Assembly (NCBI GenBank): GCA_946482575.1
Contig: CAMLRZ010000001.1
Location: 62,001 to 126,000, forward strand
DNA length: 64,000 nt
Reading direction: 5' to 3'
Origin: an uncultured Candidatus Saccharibacteria bacterium
GTDB taxonomy: Bacteria > Patescibacteria > Saccharimonadia > Saccharimonadales > UBA4665
Part shown: positions 1-7,691 of the stretch, piece by piece
Layout of the letters: every line of letters starts with the position of its first letter
Position numbering within the stretch: position 1 is the stretch's first letter
The notes under the pieces: model-generated
The model's input: the letters and a program-made list of their open reading frames with translations, nothing else
Database searches by the model: none
What the model was told of the DNA's origin: nothing
Program-made: the position numbers and the translations under genes

Positions 1-67
1 GGGTATTTTTATGCCGAACTTCCAGCCGCGCTTGGTATACTGAATACATATAAGCAGGGAAATAATC

Positions 68-478
68 ATGAGCAAAAATCCAGTCGTACACTTTGAGATG
101 CCGTACCAAGACGCAGACCGTGTCGCAAAATTTTACGAACAGGCTTTTGGGTGGAGCATGAACAACCTAGGCGAGCAGATGGGCAATTACATTACTGCTG
201 GCACTGCGGACACCGACCAAAACAACATGGTGCAAACACCCGGCACCATTAACGGCGGGCTCTACCCATTATCAGATGCACCCGAAAACAAAGCCCCATC
301 AGTGGTAATTAGTGTTGAAAATCTTGACGCCGCAATTGAAAGCGTCACGTCAGCTGGCGGCACCATGATCAATGAGCCCGCCGAAATTCCTGGCATTGGC
401 GTATGGGCCTCGTTCCGTGACACCGAAGGCAACCGCGTCAGCATCTTGCAGCCCAACCCCCGCGAAGACGAAAAGTAG
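68..478 (+). CDS. VOC-fold (glyoxalase/bleomycin-resistance type) protein
   Basis: A 136-residue single-domain protein. Its N-terminus has the typical VOC beta-alpha layout (an FEMP strand followed by a helix with DRVAKFYEQAFGW), and its C-terminus ends in a strand of the form FRDTEGNRVSILQP, as in the second beta-alpha-beta-beta-beta unit of these enzymes. VOC proteins bind a metal and small molecules (methylglyoxal, antibiotics, aromatic substrates); the substrate cannot be told here. An extended -10 box (TGGTATACT, 33-41) lies upstream and a GCAGGGA motif 7-13 nt before the ATG serves as SD, so the start is well supported. A YdeI-like gene follows after 10 nt, probably cotranscribed. Confidence 0.8.
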   Translation: MSKNPVVHFEMPYQDADRVAKFYEQAFGWSMNNLGEQMGNYITAGTADTDQNNMVQTPGTINGGLYPLSDAPENKAPSVVISVENLDAAIESVTSAGGTMINEPAEIPGIGVWASFRDTEGNRVSILQPNPREDEK

Positions 479-488
479 CGTGCCACCA

Positions 489-1067
489 ATGGAAACGTAC
501 CAGGATTTGCCAGTTCAATCTTTTGCGACTCAGCCTGAATGGTTGGCATGGCTAGCTGAACATCATGATTCAGGCAAGGGAATTTGGATTAAGTTCGCCA
601 AGAAAGCCTCGGGAATTCCTACCATCACATACGACCAAGCACTGGAAGACGCCCTCTGTTACGGCTGGATCGACGGCCAAACTAAAGGCCTTGACGAAAC
701 ATATTACCTGCAAAAGTTCACGCCCCGCCGGCCCAAAAGCATTTGGTCTAAACGCAACGTCGGTATAGTAGACCAGTTAATCGAGGCTGGACGAATGCAG
801 CCTGCTGGCCAAGCCGCCATCGACGCCGCTAAAGCTGATGGTCGCTGGGATCGGGCCTATGATTCGTCGAGCAATATGATCATGCCCGATGACTTACAAG
901 CTGCGCTGGACGCAAACCCCAAGGCCAAGGCCTTTTACGAAACGCTCAACAAGACCAATACCTACGCTATTTTGTGGCGCATCCAAACCGCCAAAAAGCC
1001 CGAAACGCGCGCCGCACGCATCCAAAAACTAGTAGCCATGCTGGAGCGCGGCGAAAAGCTCCACTAG
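489..1067 (+). CDS. YdeI/OmpD-associated family protein
   Basis: A 192-residue protein carrying the family signature CYGWIDGQ near residue 60 and the RPKSIWSKRN segment about 20 residues later, with the usual alpha-helical C-terminus rich in Lys, Arg and Ala. YdeI-like proteins are small cytosolic proteins linked to resistance to cationic peptides or oxidative stress in some bacteria; the biochemical role is unknown. The frame is open further upstream, but METYQDLP at 489 is the first start after the stop of the VOC gene (10 nt gap) and aligns with the family N-terminus. It ends 1 nt before the stop of a convergent gene. Confidence 0.8.
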   Translation: METYQDLPVQSFATQPEWLAWLAEHHDSGKGIWIKFAKKASGIPTITYDQALEDALCYGWIDGQTKGLDETYYLQKFTPRRPKSIWSKRNVGIVDQLIEAGRMQPAGQAAIDAAKADGRWDRAYDSSSNMIMPDDLQAALDANPKAKAFYETLNKTNTYAILWRIQTAKKPETRAARIQKLVAMLERGEKLH

Positions 1068-1068
1068 C

Positions 1069-1512
1069 TTAAGGTTGTCGTGCAGCAAAGAACTGATTTA
1101 ACTTATCGTGAGCTGACTTTAAAAGACGATAGGCGTCTAAGCGTTTTTGGTGGTCACCATACTTAGCTCGAATTACTTCACCTTTCTGATGAGCGAAGTA
1201 ATTTCGTAGTTCATTTAACTTCCTAGGGTTAGGGAAGTTTGGCTGAATTCTACGGATAATAAGCCTCTTATCTTCAAAGGTCATGCGCTCGAACATTTCC
1301 GTAAAGTCCGAGAGCGGCTTACCAGCCCCAAAGTAGTCTTGCCAGATGACAATCTCCATACATGTCTCAAATGTGGCATGTACTTGCAGAATATGACTGC
1401 GCAACTCCTTTATGTCGGTAGGCAAGTAGTCTGGGCTTGTGTCGTTCGACCGATCAAGGTCATTCTTAATCGATTTAATCTCATCTGTAATTATTTGTGC
1501 CTCCGGGCTCAT
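1069..1512 (-). CDS. HEPN-domain-like protein, putative RNase
   Basis: A 147-residue, helix-rich protein. Near residue 103 it has ELRNYFAHQKG, an R-x4-H motif preceded by Asn, which is the catalytic signature of HEPN ribonucleases and of DUF4145/Abi-like relatives. No nucleotidyltransferase (MNT) or other antitoxin gene is adjacent, so it may be a solitary HEPN protein. A clean AAGGAGG SD lies 7 nt before the ATG. The promoter region holds a perfect inverted repeat (1538-1569) overlapping a TTGACA -35 box. HEPN membership rests on the motif and helical character only. Confidence 0.55.
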   Translation of the reverse strand: MSPEAQIITDEIKSIKNDLDRSNDTSPDYLPTDIKELRSHILQVHATFETCMEIVIWQDYFGAGKPLSDFTEMFERMTFEDKRLIIRRIQPNFPNPRKLNELRNYFAHQKGEVIRAKYGDHQKRLDAYRLLKSAHDKLNQFFAARQP

Positions 1513-1537
1513 AAATGCCTCCTTCAGTACAGACTAA

Positions 1538-1569
1538 CATGACGCTTTCCTGAAGTGTCAAGCGTCATG
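1538..1569 (-). promoter_or_regulatory. Perfect 10-bp inverted repeat over the HEPN gene promoter
   Basis: CATGACGCTT (1538-1547) and AAGCGTCATG (1560-1569) are perfect inverted copies separated by 12 nt. On the minus strand a consensus -35 TTGACA (1561-1556) lies across the edge of the right arm, and a weaker -10 would fall near 1533-1538. The position, 26-57 nt before the HEPN start, suits an operator for autoregulation or for an unlinked repressor. No U-run follows, so it is not a terminator. Confidence 0.5.
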
Positions 1570-1580
1570 TATCACCAGCC

Positions 1581-1609
1581 TTGAAAAAACACCTTAAACG
1601 GTGTATAAT
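1581..1609 (+). promoter_or_regulatory. Promoter of rpsJ
   Basis: TTGAAA (1581-1586), 17-nt spacer, TATAAT (1604-1609). This is a near-consensus sigma-70-type promoter giving a leader of about 100 nt before rpsJ. It shows that S10 has its own transcript here. Confidence 0.8.
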
Positions 1610-1627
1610 CCACCCATAACATTAATT

Positions 1628-1687
1628 ATGTCGAGAACTCGGCGTAGCCAGCCCTAAGGGCGGTAGAGCTCGCAGAGGTTACGACAT
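1628..1687 (+). promoter_or_regulatory. Structured 5' leader of rpsJ
   Basis: The leader is closed by ATGTCG (1628-1633) with CGACAT (1682-1687) and contains an inner GCCC-taa-GGGC hairpin (1651-1661). Leaders of ribosomal protein transcripts often bind one of their products for feedback. Which protein, if any, binds here cannot be told, and no known S10/L4 leader consensus was recognised. Confidence 0.35.
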
Positions 1688-1714
1688 CGTACAAGGTACA
1701 AAGGAATTCACCAA

Positions 1715-2041
1715 ATGGTAGAAGCAAAGAAAGACCAGAAGCAACGCATTCGCATTCGCTTGAAGGCCTACGACCACAAAGTAATTGACCAAGCTGCAAA
1801 GCAGATCGTTGACACGGCACTCCGCACCGGCGCCACTATTGCCGGCCCAATTCCACTGCCAACTGACCGCAGCACCTTTACTGTTGTAAAGAGCCCGCAC
1901 GTATATAAAAAAGGTCGCGAACAGTTTGAAATGCGCGTCCACAAACGCCTTATCGACGTTACCGAGCCAACTCCAAAGACTATCGACTCACTCATGAACC
2001 TCAGCTTGCCTGCAGGTTGTGACGTCGAAATCAAGATGTAA
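1715..2041 (+). CDS. rpsJ: 30S ribosomal protein S10
   Basis: A 108-residue S10, full length with a short basic N-terminal extension; the core [13 protein letters not shown] and the [29 protein letters not shown] stretch (conserved loop region) are intact. S10 sits in the 30S head and, in other bacteria, pairs with NusB/NusG in antitermination. It normally heads the S10 operon directly before rplC, but here it is closed by its own terminator (2063-2088) and separated from rplC by 1.9 kb with three unrelated genes. An AAAGGAA SD precedes the ATG. Confidence 0.97.
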   Translation: MVEAKKDQKQRIRIRLKAYDHKVIDQAAKQIVDTALRTGATIAGPIPLPTDRSTFTVVKSPHVYKKGREQFEMRVHKRLIDVTEPTPKTIDSLMNLSLPAGCDVEIKM

Positions 2042-2062
2042 CCAACCCACATCACACAGGAG

Positions 2063-2088
2063 AACCGCCGGAAAACCGGCGGTTTTTC
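2063..2088 (+). terminator. Intrinsic terminator of rpsJ
   Basis: Perfect 9-bp stem AACCGCCGG (2063-2071) / CCGGCGGTT (2076-2084) with an AAAA loop, running into a T-rich tract. It ends the rpsJ transcript. Confidence 0.9.
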
Positions 2089-2140
2089 TTTACCACGCAA
2101 TAAGCCCACCGACCTGCATGCGCAGTATATGTGTAGAAAA

Positions 2141-2169
2141 TTGACGTTCATGCAAGCCGGGGGTATTAT
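2141..2169 (+). promoter_or_regulatory. Promoter of a 99-residue unknown gene
   Basis: TTGACG (2141-2146), 17-nt spacer, TATTAT (2164-2169). The predicted start of transcription is near 2176, giving a 68-nt leader that contains a terminator-like hairpin. Confidence 0.7.
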
Positions 2170-2190
2170 TGCTCAGGATAAATTCACACA

Positions 2191-2228
2191 GGAAAGCAGC
2201 ACCTTTCCGTCCAACAGGGGCGGTTTTT
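2191..2228 (+). promoter_or_regulatory. Attenuator-like leader with two overlapping hairpins
   Basis: Hairpin 1 is GGAAAG (2191-2196) with CTTTCC (2203-2208). Hairpin 2 is CCGTCC (2207-2212) with GGGCGG (2218-2223, one G-U pair) followed by TTTTT. They share two bases, so they partly exclude each other. GCAGC (2196-2200) could also pair with GCTGC (2229-2233) just before the SD. There is no leader ORF with ATG. This looks like a premature terminator between promoter and gene; the signal is unknown. Confidence 0.5.
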
Positions 2229-2243
2229 GCTGCGGAGAAAATT

Positions 2244-2543
2244 ATGTTAGCACACGAAACACCCAACACAGATCCAGCGCCACGAAGAAGCCGCCTGCGC
2301 CTTATTAATAGCATGCCCACTACCCCCGAGGATCCTTTTGAGGTAACAAATCGCGAATTTCTGGCAGCTCTGGGCGATACCGCAATCGAAGATTGGTACC
2401 GACAAAATGGTCTGGGCTCCGCTGAGCCTATGTCTACCGCTGACCGAATGGCCGGCCTTACAGAAAAGTGGAACTTGCTCACCGAAGAAGTAGACTTTGA
2501 CCTTGATAATATCGCAGCAGATACGCAACTAGCCGAGCGCTAG
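2244..2543 (+). CDS. Hypothetical protein (99 aa) behind an attenuator
   Basis: Not recognised. A small acidic protein with no membrane segment; the N-terminal 25 residues are Pro/Arg-rich and probably disordered, and the rest looks helical (FEVTNREFLAALGD, STADRMAGLTEKW). The start is chosen at 2244 because GCGGAGAA lies 6-8 nt upstream; an in-frame start at 2169 would sit on the -10 box. Its 3' end overlaps the convergent hydrolase gene by 15 nt. It has a good promoter and a terminator-like leader, so it is probably a real regulated gene. Confidence 0.6.
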   Translation: MLAHETPNTDPAPRRSRLRLINSMPTTPEDPFEVTNREFLAALGDTAIEDWYRQNGLGSAEPMSTADRMAGLTEKWNLLTEEVDFDLDNIAADTQLAER

Positions 2544-3341
2544 TGCATCACGAATAATACCAGCCAAAAAGACGCTGGCGCGACGTGACACCACGTGCAT
2601 TTCGGTAATGGTGTGCGCTGTAATGTGCACAGCCTCAGCCCCAAAAATCTTTTTGGGAGCAGCGCGAATCACTAACATGTCCAGCTTGCCATATATGATG
2701 TCGATCGGCATGTTTAGCCGCTTGACGTCATCAAGGGTAGTCTGCTGAATAATCGTATTTTGTAAGCTGCGCGTAAACGGCACCCACGTTTCCTCACTAA
2801 TAATGAAGCCCGAAAAGCGCTGCACTAATTTGCGCATAATTTGGCGGGTACTGAGCGCCAAATCGCGAGAGGTAATTACCTGATTATAGATATTAAAATA
2901 CAGATCACGTCGCCGAGTATATCGCCGTGAATCGGGCAACCCTACGTACAACGGGGCTTCATATAATATAAGATGCCGCACCAAATCCGGCCGGAGTCGC
3001 GCCACGTGCACAGCAATAAGGGCACCCATGGAGTGACCCACCAAAATTACCGGGGTGCGCAACCGGCGTCGGTCTAGGGCTGCAATAATGGCACGCGCAT
3101 GATCATCAGCCGAGTAGTCAGGCCAATCAGGCTTGGGCGAGTCACCAAAGCCCAACAAGTCAAATGCCAGCACTCGACACGGCGTGTCAGCCAACTCCAA
3201 GGACAATCGATTCCACGCCTCGCTAGAAGCGCCAATGCCGTGCAGCAACACCACCGCGGTGCCTTCGCCGCTGTCTACGGTGCAGTGCAATTTGTATGGT
3301 TTACGCAGCCACTTGTGCCAAATAGTGTCAAACATGCTCAT
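2529..3341 (-). CDS. Alpha/beta-hydrolase
   Basis: A 270-residue alpha/beta-hydrolase fold protein: oxyanion-hole HGIGAS near residue 36, nucleophile elbow GHSMG (Ser near 105), acid in the YGKLDMLV segment and catalytic His in EMHVVSRRAS near the C-terminus. No signal peptide, so cytosolic; esterase or lipase-like activity is likely and the substrate is unknown. On the minus strand a TATACT hexamer (3353-3348) ends exactly 6 nt before the ATG at 3341, so the mRNA is predicted to be leaderless; no SD is present. Confidence 0.85.
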   Translation of the reverse strand: MSMFDTIWHKWLRKPYKLHCTVDSGEGTAVVLLHGIGASSEAWNRLSLELADTPCRVLAFDLLGFGDSPKPDWPDYSADDHARAIIAALDRRRLRTPVILVGHSMGALIAVHVARLRPDLVRHLILYEAPLYVGLPDSRRYTRRRDLYFNIYNQVITSRDLALSTRQIMRKLVQRFSGFIISEETWVPFTRSLQNTIIQQTTLDDVKRLNMPIDIIYGKLDMLVIRAAPKKIFGAEAVHITAHTITEMHVVSRRASVFLAGIIRDALALG

Positions 3342-3413
3342 ACGTCTAGTATAACCGGTTCGGTTTGCTTCGCTAGCCTTGTGCCTGCCAGCAACTTACG
3401 GTTTAATAAGGAC

Positions 3414-3704
3414 ATGGCAAAAACAACAAAAACCGCAAAGAAATCCAAAAAGCCTTCGGCGGCCGCCGAAATGGACAGTGTTTTCTTTCTTAAGCTAGTG
3501 CTGTATCTGGTGCTGGGCTCGGTGTGGGTCAAGGTGATTCATGGTGACACTATAAGCTTGCCGCTGCCGGTGGGTCTTATTGCTGGTCTTTTCTTTACGG
3601 CACATGAGCATTTTCAGATTGATCGCAAAATAGAATACGCCGTCTTGCTGGTTGCTATGTTTGTAGGTTATTTGGCTCCATTTGGGCTGTACTTTAGCTT
3701 CTAG
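3414..3704 (+). CDS. Small membrane protein (96 aa), unknown
   Basis: Not recognised. The first 20 residues are Lys/Thr-rich, followed by two or three hydrophobic segments (around residues 24-42, 46-62 and 73-92), so it is a small integral membrane protein with a positively charged cytosolic N-terminus. The frame is open far upstream, but the ATG at 3414 follows an AATAAGGAC SD-like stretch and excludes a junk-like extension complementary to the hydrolase gene. It lies directly upstream of the rplC promoter. Confidence 0.6.
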   Translation: MAKTTKTAKKSKKPSAAAEMDSVFFLKLVLYLVLGSVWVKVIHGDTISLPLPVGLIAGLFFTAHEHFQIDRKIEYAVLLVAMFVGYLAPFGLYFSF

Positions 3705-3735
3705 CTAAAAATAATGGTGTAGAATAGTCTACATA

Positions 3736-3765
3736 TTGACAGTGGTAGGGGTTTAATGCTACACT
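3736..3765 (+). promoter_or_regulatory. Promoter of the rplC (S10-spc) operon
   Basis: TTGACA (3736-3741), 18-nt spacer, extended -10 TGCTACACT (3757-3765). Transcription should begin near 3772. Confidence 0.7.
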
Positions 3766-3771
3766 GTAACG

Positions 3772-3927
3772 GTATAACAAATACCTGTACTTGGTTATTT
3801 GGGAAGGTCTGCAACTGGTAACAGAGGTGGAAACCACTCGGAGCCGAGCGTTTTTATGCACTGCATATGACGATCGAGGCGGCAGGATAAACATTGGTGG
3901 ACGGCCAAGCGCCCATCTGGAGATACT
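3772..3927 (+). promoter_or_regulatory. Structured leader of the rplC operon
   Basis: The leader of about 155 nt contains a GTGG-aaa-CCAC hairpin followed at once by a CTCG/CGAG palindrome (3837-3848) and a GCGTTTTT tract (3848-3855), a weak terminator-like arrangement. Ribosomal protein operons are commonly controlled through such leaders (L4 in gamma-proteobacteria); whether that happens here is inference. CTGGAG serves as SD for rplC. Confidence 0.35.
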
Positions 3928-4545
3928 ATGAAAGCACTCATCACCCGAAAGGTTGGTATGACCAGTACTATCGCTGAAGACGGTACTGTTCAAGCTGTAA
4001 CCTTGCTTTCCACTAGTCCTTGCGTCATCACGCAAGTCAAAACTGATGAAACAGATGGCTACAAAGCTATCCAGATCGGTTTTGAGGAAGCTAAAGAAAA
4101 CAATGTGGCCAAAGCACAGCAGGGTCACTTTAAGGCCGCCGGTATTATGCCAAAAGTCCTTCGCGAATTCCGCGTAGACGAAATCACTGAAGACCTCAAG
4201 GTTGGTGAATCTATCAATCCAGAGGTCTTTTCAGTTGGCGACGACATCGACGTAACTGGCACGAGCAAAGGTAAGGGTTGGGCTGGTACTATTAAGCGCC
4301 ACAACTTCCACCGCGGTCGCAAGACGCACGGTGGCCGCTCATACCGCCGTCCAGGTTCAATCGGTTCCATGTACCCTCAGCACATTTTTAAGGGTAAGAA
4401 GATGGCCGGTCAGATGGGTCACGAGCAAGTTACCGTCAAGAACTTGAAGGTTGCTCTTGTTGACACTGAGAACGGTGTTATCGGTGTTACCGGTGCTGTG
4501 CCAGGTCCGCGCAAGGGCATCGTCATCATTAAGGAGGCGAAATAA
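3928..4545 (+). CDS. rplC: 50S ribosomal protein L3
   Basis: A 205-residue L3 of normal length. The N-terminal MKALITRKVGMT and the glycine-rich loop that reaches the peptidyl transferase centre (around residues 112-150, with RGRKTHGGRSYRRPGSIG) are intact. First gene of the long ribosomal operon; the stop codon shares one base with the ATG of rplD (TAATG), so translation is probably coupled. Confidence 0.97.
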   Translation: MKALITRKVGMTSTIAEDGTVQAVTLLSTSPCVITQVKTDETDGYKAIQIGFEEAKENNVAKAQQGHFKAAGIMPKVLREFRVDEITEDLKVGESINPEVFSVGDDIDVTGTSKGKGWAGTIKRHNFHRGRKTHGGRSYRRPGSIGSMYPQHIFKGKKMAGQMGHEQVTVKNLKVALVDTENGVIGVTGAVPGPRKGIVIIKEAK

Positions 4546-5210
4546 TGGCAAGCGTAGCAACTTACACAAAGAGTGGCGCTAAAGCTACGACAGCTGCAAA
4601 GCTGGACGCTAGCGTCTTCGGCGTTATGCCAGAAAACCACGAGCTCCTAAAGCTCGCATACACCGCTTACTTGGCTAACGGTCGCGACAACTTGGCTGTT
4701 GTGAAGACCCGCGGTTTGGTACGTGGTGGTGGTAAAAAGCCATGGAAACAGAAGGGTACCGGCCGTGCGCGTTTCGGTTCAAGCCGTAACCCAATTTGGC
4801 GCGGTGGTGGTATCGTATTCGGTCCAACTGGCGAAGAAAACTACACCAAAAAGATTCACGTTAACGCAAAGCGTCAGGCTATCCGCCAGGCACTGAGCAT
4901 CGCTGCAAGCGAGAACCACATCAAGGTTGTAGAAACATTTGAGACTAAAGGCACCGTAAAGCCAGTAGTAGAGCTCTTGAACAAGATCGAAGCTACCGGT
5001 AACGTTCTGTTGGTTGTAAGCCAGAAAGACGAACTTGTAGAGCGCGCAACTCGCAACCTGCAAAACGTTAAGGCTGTACACGCAAGCTACTTGAACGTAT
5101 ACGATGTGCTGAACGCTGACACTGTAGTGATCAGCCAGAAGAGTCTCGAGATCATTAACGAATGGCTCGGCAAAGCTGCAAAGGCAGCTCCAGCTAAGGA
5201 GGAGAAATAA
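4545..5210 (+). CDS. rplD: 50S ribosomal protein L4
   Basis: A 221-residue L4. The extended loop that lines the exit tunnel is clear (RGGGKKPWKQKGTGRAR, near residues 60-76), followed by the conserved FGSSRNPIWRGGG. L4 is the autogenous regulator of the S10 operon in enterobacteria; no evidence for or against that role here. Overlaps rplC and rplW by one base each. Confidence 0.97.
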   Translation: MASVATYTKSGAKATTAAKLDASVFGVMPENHELLKLAYTAYLANGRDNLAVVKTRGLVRGGGKKPWKQKGTGRARFGSSRNPIWRGGGIVFGPTGEENYTKKIHVNAKRQAIRQALSIAASENHIKVVETFETKGTVKPVVELLNKIEATGNVLLVVSQKDELVERATRNLQNVKAVHASYLNVYDVLNADTVVISQKSLEIINEWLGKAAKAAPAKEEK

Positions 5211-5557
5211 TGGATAAGCACATGATCCTGAAGCCTCGTCTTAGCGAGAAAAGCTATGGCCAAAGCCTTACCACTAACACCTACGTTGTAGAAGTTCCTG
5301 GTAACGCCAACAAGCACACTGTTGCAAGCGCCGTTGCTGCTCAGTTTGACGTAACCGTTGAAAACGTAAACATTACCAACATCAAGGGTAAAGTTAAGCG
5401 CACCGTCCGTAAGGGTGGTCGCCCTGTTAACGGCCAACGTTCAGACATGAAGAAGGCATACGTAACCCTGAAAGAGGGCGACAAGCTGCCATTCTTCGAA
5501 GCTGAAGAAGAAGCTGACAAGAAGGCACAGAAGGCCGCAAAGAAGGAGACTAAGTAA
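5210..5557 (+). CDS. rplW: 50S ribosomal protein L23
   Basis: A 115-residue L23: the typical N-terminal LKPRLSEKSY segment, the KHTVASAVAAQFDVTVENVN ferredoxin-like core, and a Lys/Glu/Ala-rich C-terminal tail of about 20 residues beyond the usual end. L23 lies at the tunnel exit and docks trigger factor and SRP. One-base TAATG overlaps on both sides. Confidence 0.96.
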   Translation: MDKHMILKPRLSEKSYGQSLTTNTYVVEVPGNANKHTVASAVAAQFDVTVENVNITNIKGKVKRTVRKGGRPVNGQRSDMKKAYVTLKEGDKLPFFEAEEEADKKAQKAAKKETK

Positions 5558-6393
5558 TGGCAGTTAAAGTTTACAAGCCAACTACTCCTGGTCGCCGCGG
5601 TATGACGAGCCAGGACACTGGCGACATCACAACCAAGAAGCCAGTTCGTTCGCTATTGGTTGCCAAGCGCCGTACTAACGGCCGCAACAACCAGGGCCGC
5701 ATTACCACCCGTCACCGTGGTGGTGGTGCTCGCAAGTTCTACCGCTTGGTAGACTTCAAAATGGAAGCAGGACTGACCGCAACCATTGAACACATCGAAT
5801 ACGACCCGAACCGCTCTGCACGTATCGCTCGTATCAAAGACCAGAACGGTCAATACCGCTACATCTTGGCTAGCCAAGGTATGAAGATTGGCCAGACCAT
5901 CTCGAGCGGTGAAGAAGTAGCTATTGAAGCTGGCAACCGTTTGCCACTCAAGAGCATCCCAGTAGGTAGCACCATCTACGCTATCGAACTGCAACCTGGC
6001 CGTGGTGCACAATTGGTTCGTGCCGCTGGTAACAGCGCACAGCTGATGGCCCGCGAAGGTGACTACGCACAGGTACGCCTCCCTAGTGGTGAAGTACGCC
6101 TGGTACACGTAGAATGCACCGCTTCATTGGGTGTTATCGGCAACGAACAACACCAGAACATCAAGATCGGTAAAGCCGGTCGTTCACGACACTTGGGTAA
6201 GCGCCCATCTGTTCGTGGTGTTGTTATGAACGCTGTAGATCACCCACACGGTGGTGGTGACGGTGGTCGTCACGGTATGGCTAAAGCACCTCGTACTCCT
6301 TGGGGCCAGAAGACTCTGGGCTTCAAGACTCGTCGTCGCAAGTCAACCACCAAGTTTATTGTAAGAAGCCGTCACGCGGCCAAGAGAAAGTAA
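5557..6393 (+). CDS. rplB: 50S ribosomal protein L2
   Basis: A 278-residue L2 of normal length. The functionally key HPHGGGDGG loop, needed for peptidyl transfer and tRNA binding, is present near residue 229, followed by the basic tail that ends in RSRHAAKRK. Preceded by AGGAGACTAAGTA, so it also has its own SD. Confidence 0.98.
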   Translation: MAVKVYKPTTPGRRGMTSQDTGDITTKKPVRSLLVAKRRTNGRNNQGRITTRHRGGGARKFYRLVDFKMEAGLTATIEHIEYDPNRSARIARIKDQNGQYRYILASQGMKIGQTISSGEEVAIEAGNRLPLKSIPVGSTIYAIELQPGRGAQLVRAAGNSAQLMAREGDYAQVRLPSGEVRLVHVECTASLGVIGNEQHQNIKIGKAGRSRHLGKRPSVRGVVMNAVDHPHGGGDGGRHGMAKAPRTPWGQKTLGFKTRRRKSTTKFIVRSRHAAKRK

Positions 6394-6404
6394 GGTAAGG
6401 TAGT

Positions 6405-6680
6405 ATGAGTCGTTCACTGAAAAAAGGACCATTTATCGACCCTAAGGTTGCTAAAAAAGTAGCCGCCTTGGGTGCCGAAGACCGTACCATCATCAAGACT
6501 TGGGCTCGGGCCTGCACTATTGCACCTGATTTCGTTGGCCGCACTTTCGCAGTGCACAACGGTAAAGTCCACGTTCCAGTATTCGTTACTGAAAACATGG
6601 TCGGTCACAAATTGGGCGAATTTGCTCCAACCCGCAAGTTCCGCTCACATGGTGGTAAGTTAGCAAAGGGTAAGAAGTAG
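6405..6680 (+). CDS. rpsS: 30S ribosomal protein S19
   Basis: A 91-residue S19 starting [11 protein letters not shown], with conserved [17 protein letters not shown] and [17 protein letters not shown]. Binds 16S rRNA in the 30S head together with S13. Eleven nt after rplB, with GGTAAGGTAGT as weak SD. Confidence 0.97.
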   Translation: MSRSLKKGPFIDPKVAKKVAALGAEDRTIIKTWARACTIAPDFVGRTFAVHNGKVHVPVFVTENMVGHKLGEFAPTRKFRSHGGKLAKGKK

Positions 6681-6681
6681 T

Positions 6682-7059
6682 ATGTCAGTAAAAGCAATCG
6701 CAAAGGGTGTTCGCATGAGCCCCCGCAAAGTTGGCGTTGTAGCCAGCCTTATCCGTGGTCGTACTGTTGCTGACGCACTAACGATCCTCGAGCACGTACC
6801 ACGTCGCGCTGCTTTGCCTGTTCTTAAAACTGTTAAGAGCGCTCAGGCAAACGCCGACCACAACCACAACCTCAAGCCAGACACCCTGAAAATCGTTACT
6901 ATCACTGTAACGCCAGGCCCTCGCTTGAAGCGCTACCGCCCAGCTGCACACGGTCGTGCGTTGCCATTCCAACGCCGTACCTCACACATCACCGTTATCG
7001 TTGATGGTGAAGCCCGCGTAGCCAAGAAGGCTGCTAAAGCCGAGAAGGAGGCTAAATAA
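6682..7059 (+). CDS. rplV: 50S ribosomal protein L22
   Basis: A 125-residue L22: MSPRKVGVVASLIRG near the start, then the long beta-hairpin region (PGPRLKRYRPAAHGRALPFQ) that lines the exit tunnel, and an extra Lys/Ala-rich C-terminal tail of about 12 residues. Overlaps rpsC by one base. Confidence 0.97.
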   Translation: MSVKAIAKGVRMSPRKVGVVASLIRGRTVADALTILEHVPRRAALPVLKTVKSAQANADHNHNLKPDTLKIVTITVTPGPRLKRYRPAAHGRALPFQRRTSHITVIVDGEARVAKKAAKAEKEAK

Positions 7060-7691
7060 TGGGACAAAAAGTAAATCCAATTAGCATGCGCCTCCAGGTT
7101 AACAAGGACTGGCGCAGCAAATGGTTCGTAGGCAAGCGCGAGTACGCAAAGTACTTGGCCGACGACCTTAAAGTACGCCGCATGATCCAGAACAAACTTG
7201 GTTCACGTGCTGCTGTTAACAAAGTTGACATCGAGCGTTCACCAAACCTCGTTACCGTTACTATTTCTACCGCTAAGGCTGGTGTAGTAATCGGTCGTGG
7301 TGGTTCTGGTGCGCAAGAACTGAAGGCCGCAATCGAAAAGATCTACGGCACTCAGACTCGTGTAAACATTGAAGAAATCAAGAAGCCTGAATTGTACGCT
7401 AAGTTGGTTGCCGAGAACATCGCCCACCAGCTCGAGCGTCGCATGAACTTCCGTCGTGCAATCAAATCTTCAGCTGCAAGCACCATGCGTGCTGGCGCTA
7501 AAGGTATCCGCATTGAGGTAGCTGGTCGTTTGAACGGCGCCGAAATGTCACGCCGCGAAAAAGAAGTTCAGGGTTCAGTTCCACTGCACACAATCCGCGC
7601 AGACATCGACTACGCATTGGTTCCTGCTAAGCAGCCCGGTGCCGGTATCATCGGTGTACGCGTTTGGATCTACAAAGGAGAGACAAAGTAA
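7059..7691 (+). CDS. rpsC: 30S ribosomal protein S3
   Basis: A 210-residue S3. The type-II KH domain carries [14 protein letters not shown] near residue 75, and the C-terminal domain has the [22 protein letters not shown] segment at the mRNA entry site. Overlaps rplV and rplP by one base (TAATG). Confidence 0.97.
   Translation: MGQKVNPISMRLQVNKDWRSKWFVGKREYAKYLADDLKVRRMIQNKLGSRAAVNKVDIERSPNLVTVTISTAKAGVVIGRGGSGAQELKAAIEKIYGTQTRVNIEEIKKPELYAKLVAENIAHQLERRMNFRRAIKSSAASTMRAGAKGIRIEVAGRLNGAEMSRREKEVQGSVPLHTIRADIDYALVPAKQPGAGIIGVRVWIYKGETK

Noticed and set aside
1626..2151. Long open frames antisense to rpsJ and similar antisense frames across the ribosomal block
   Set aside because: They mirror the codon bias of the sense genes, have no promoters or SD and resemble no known family.
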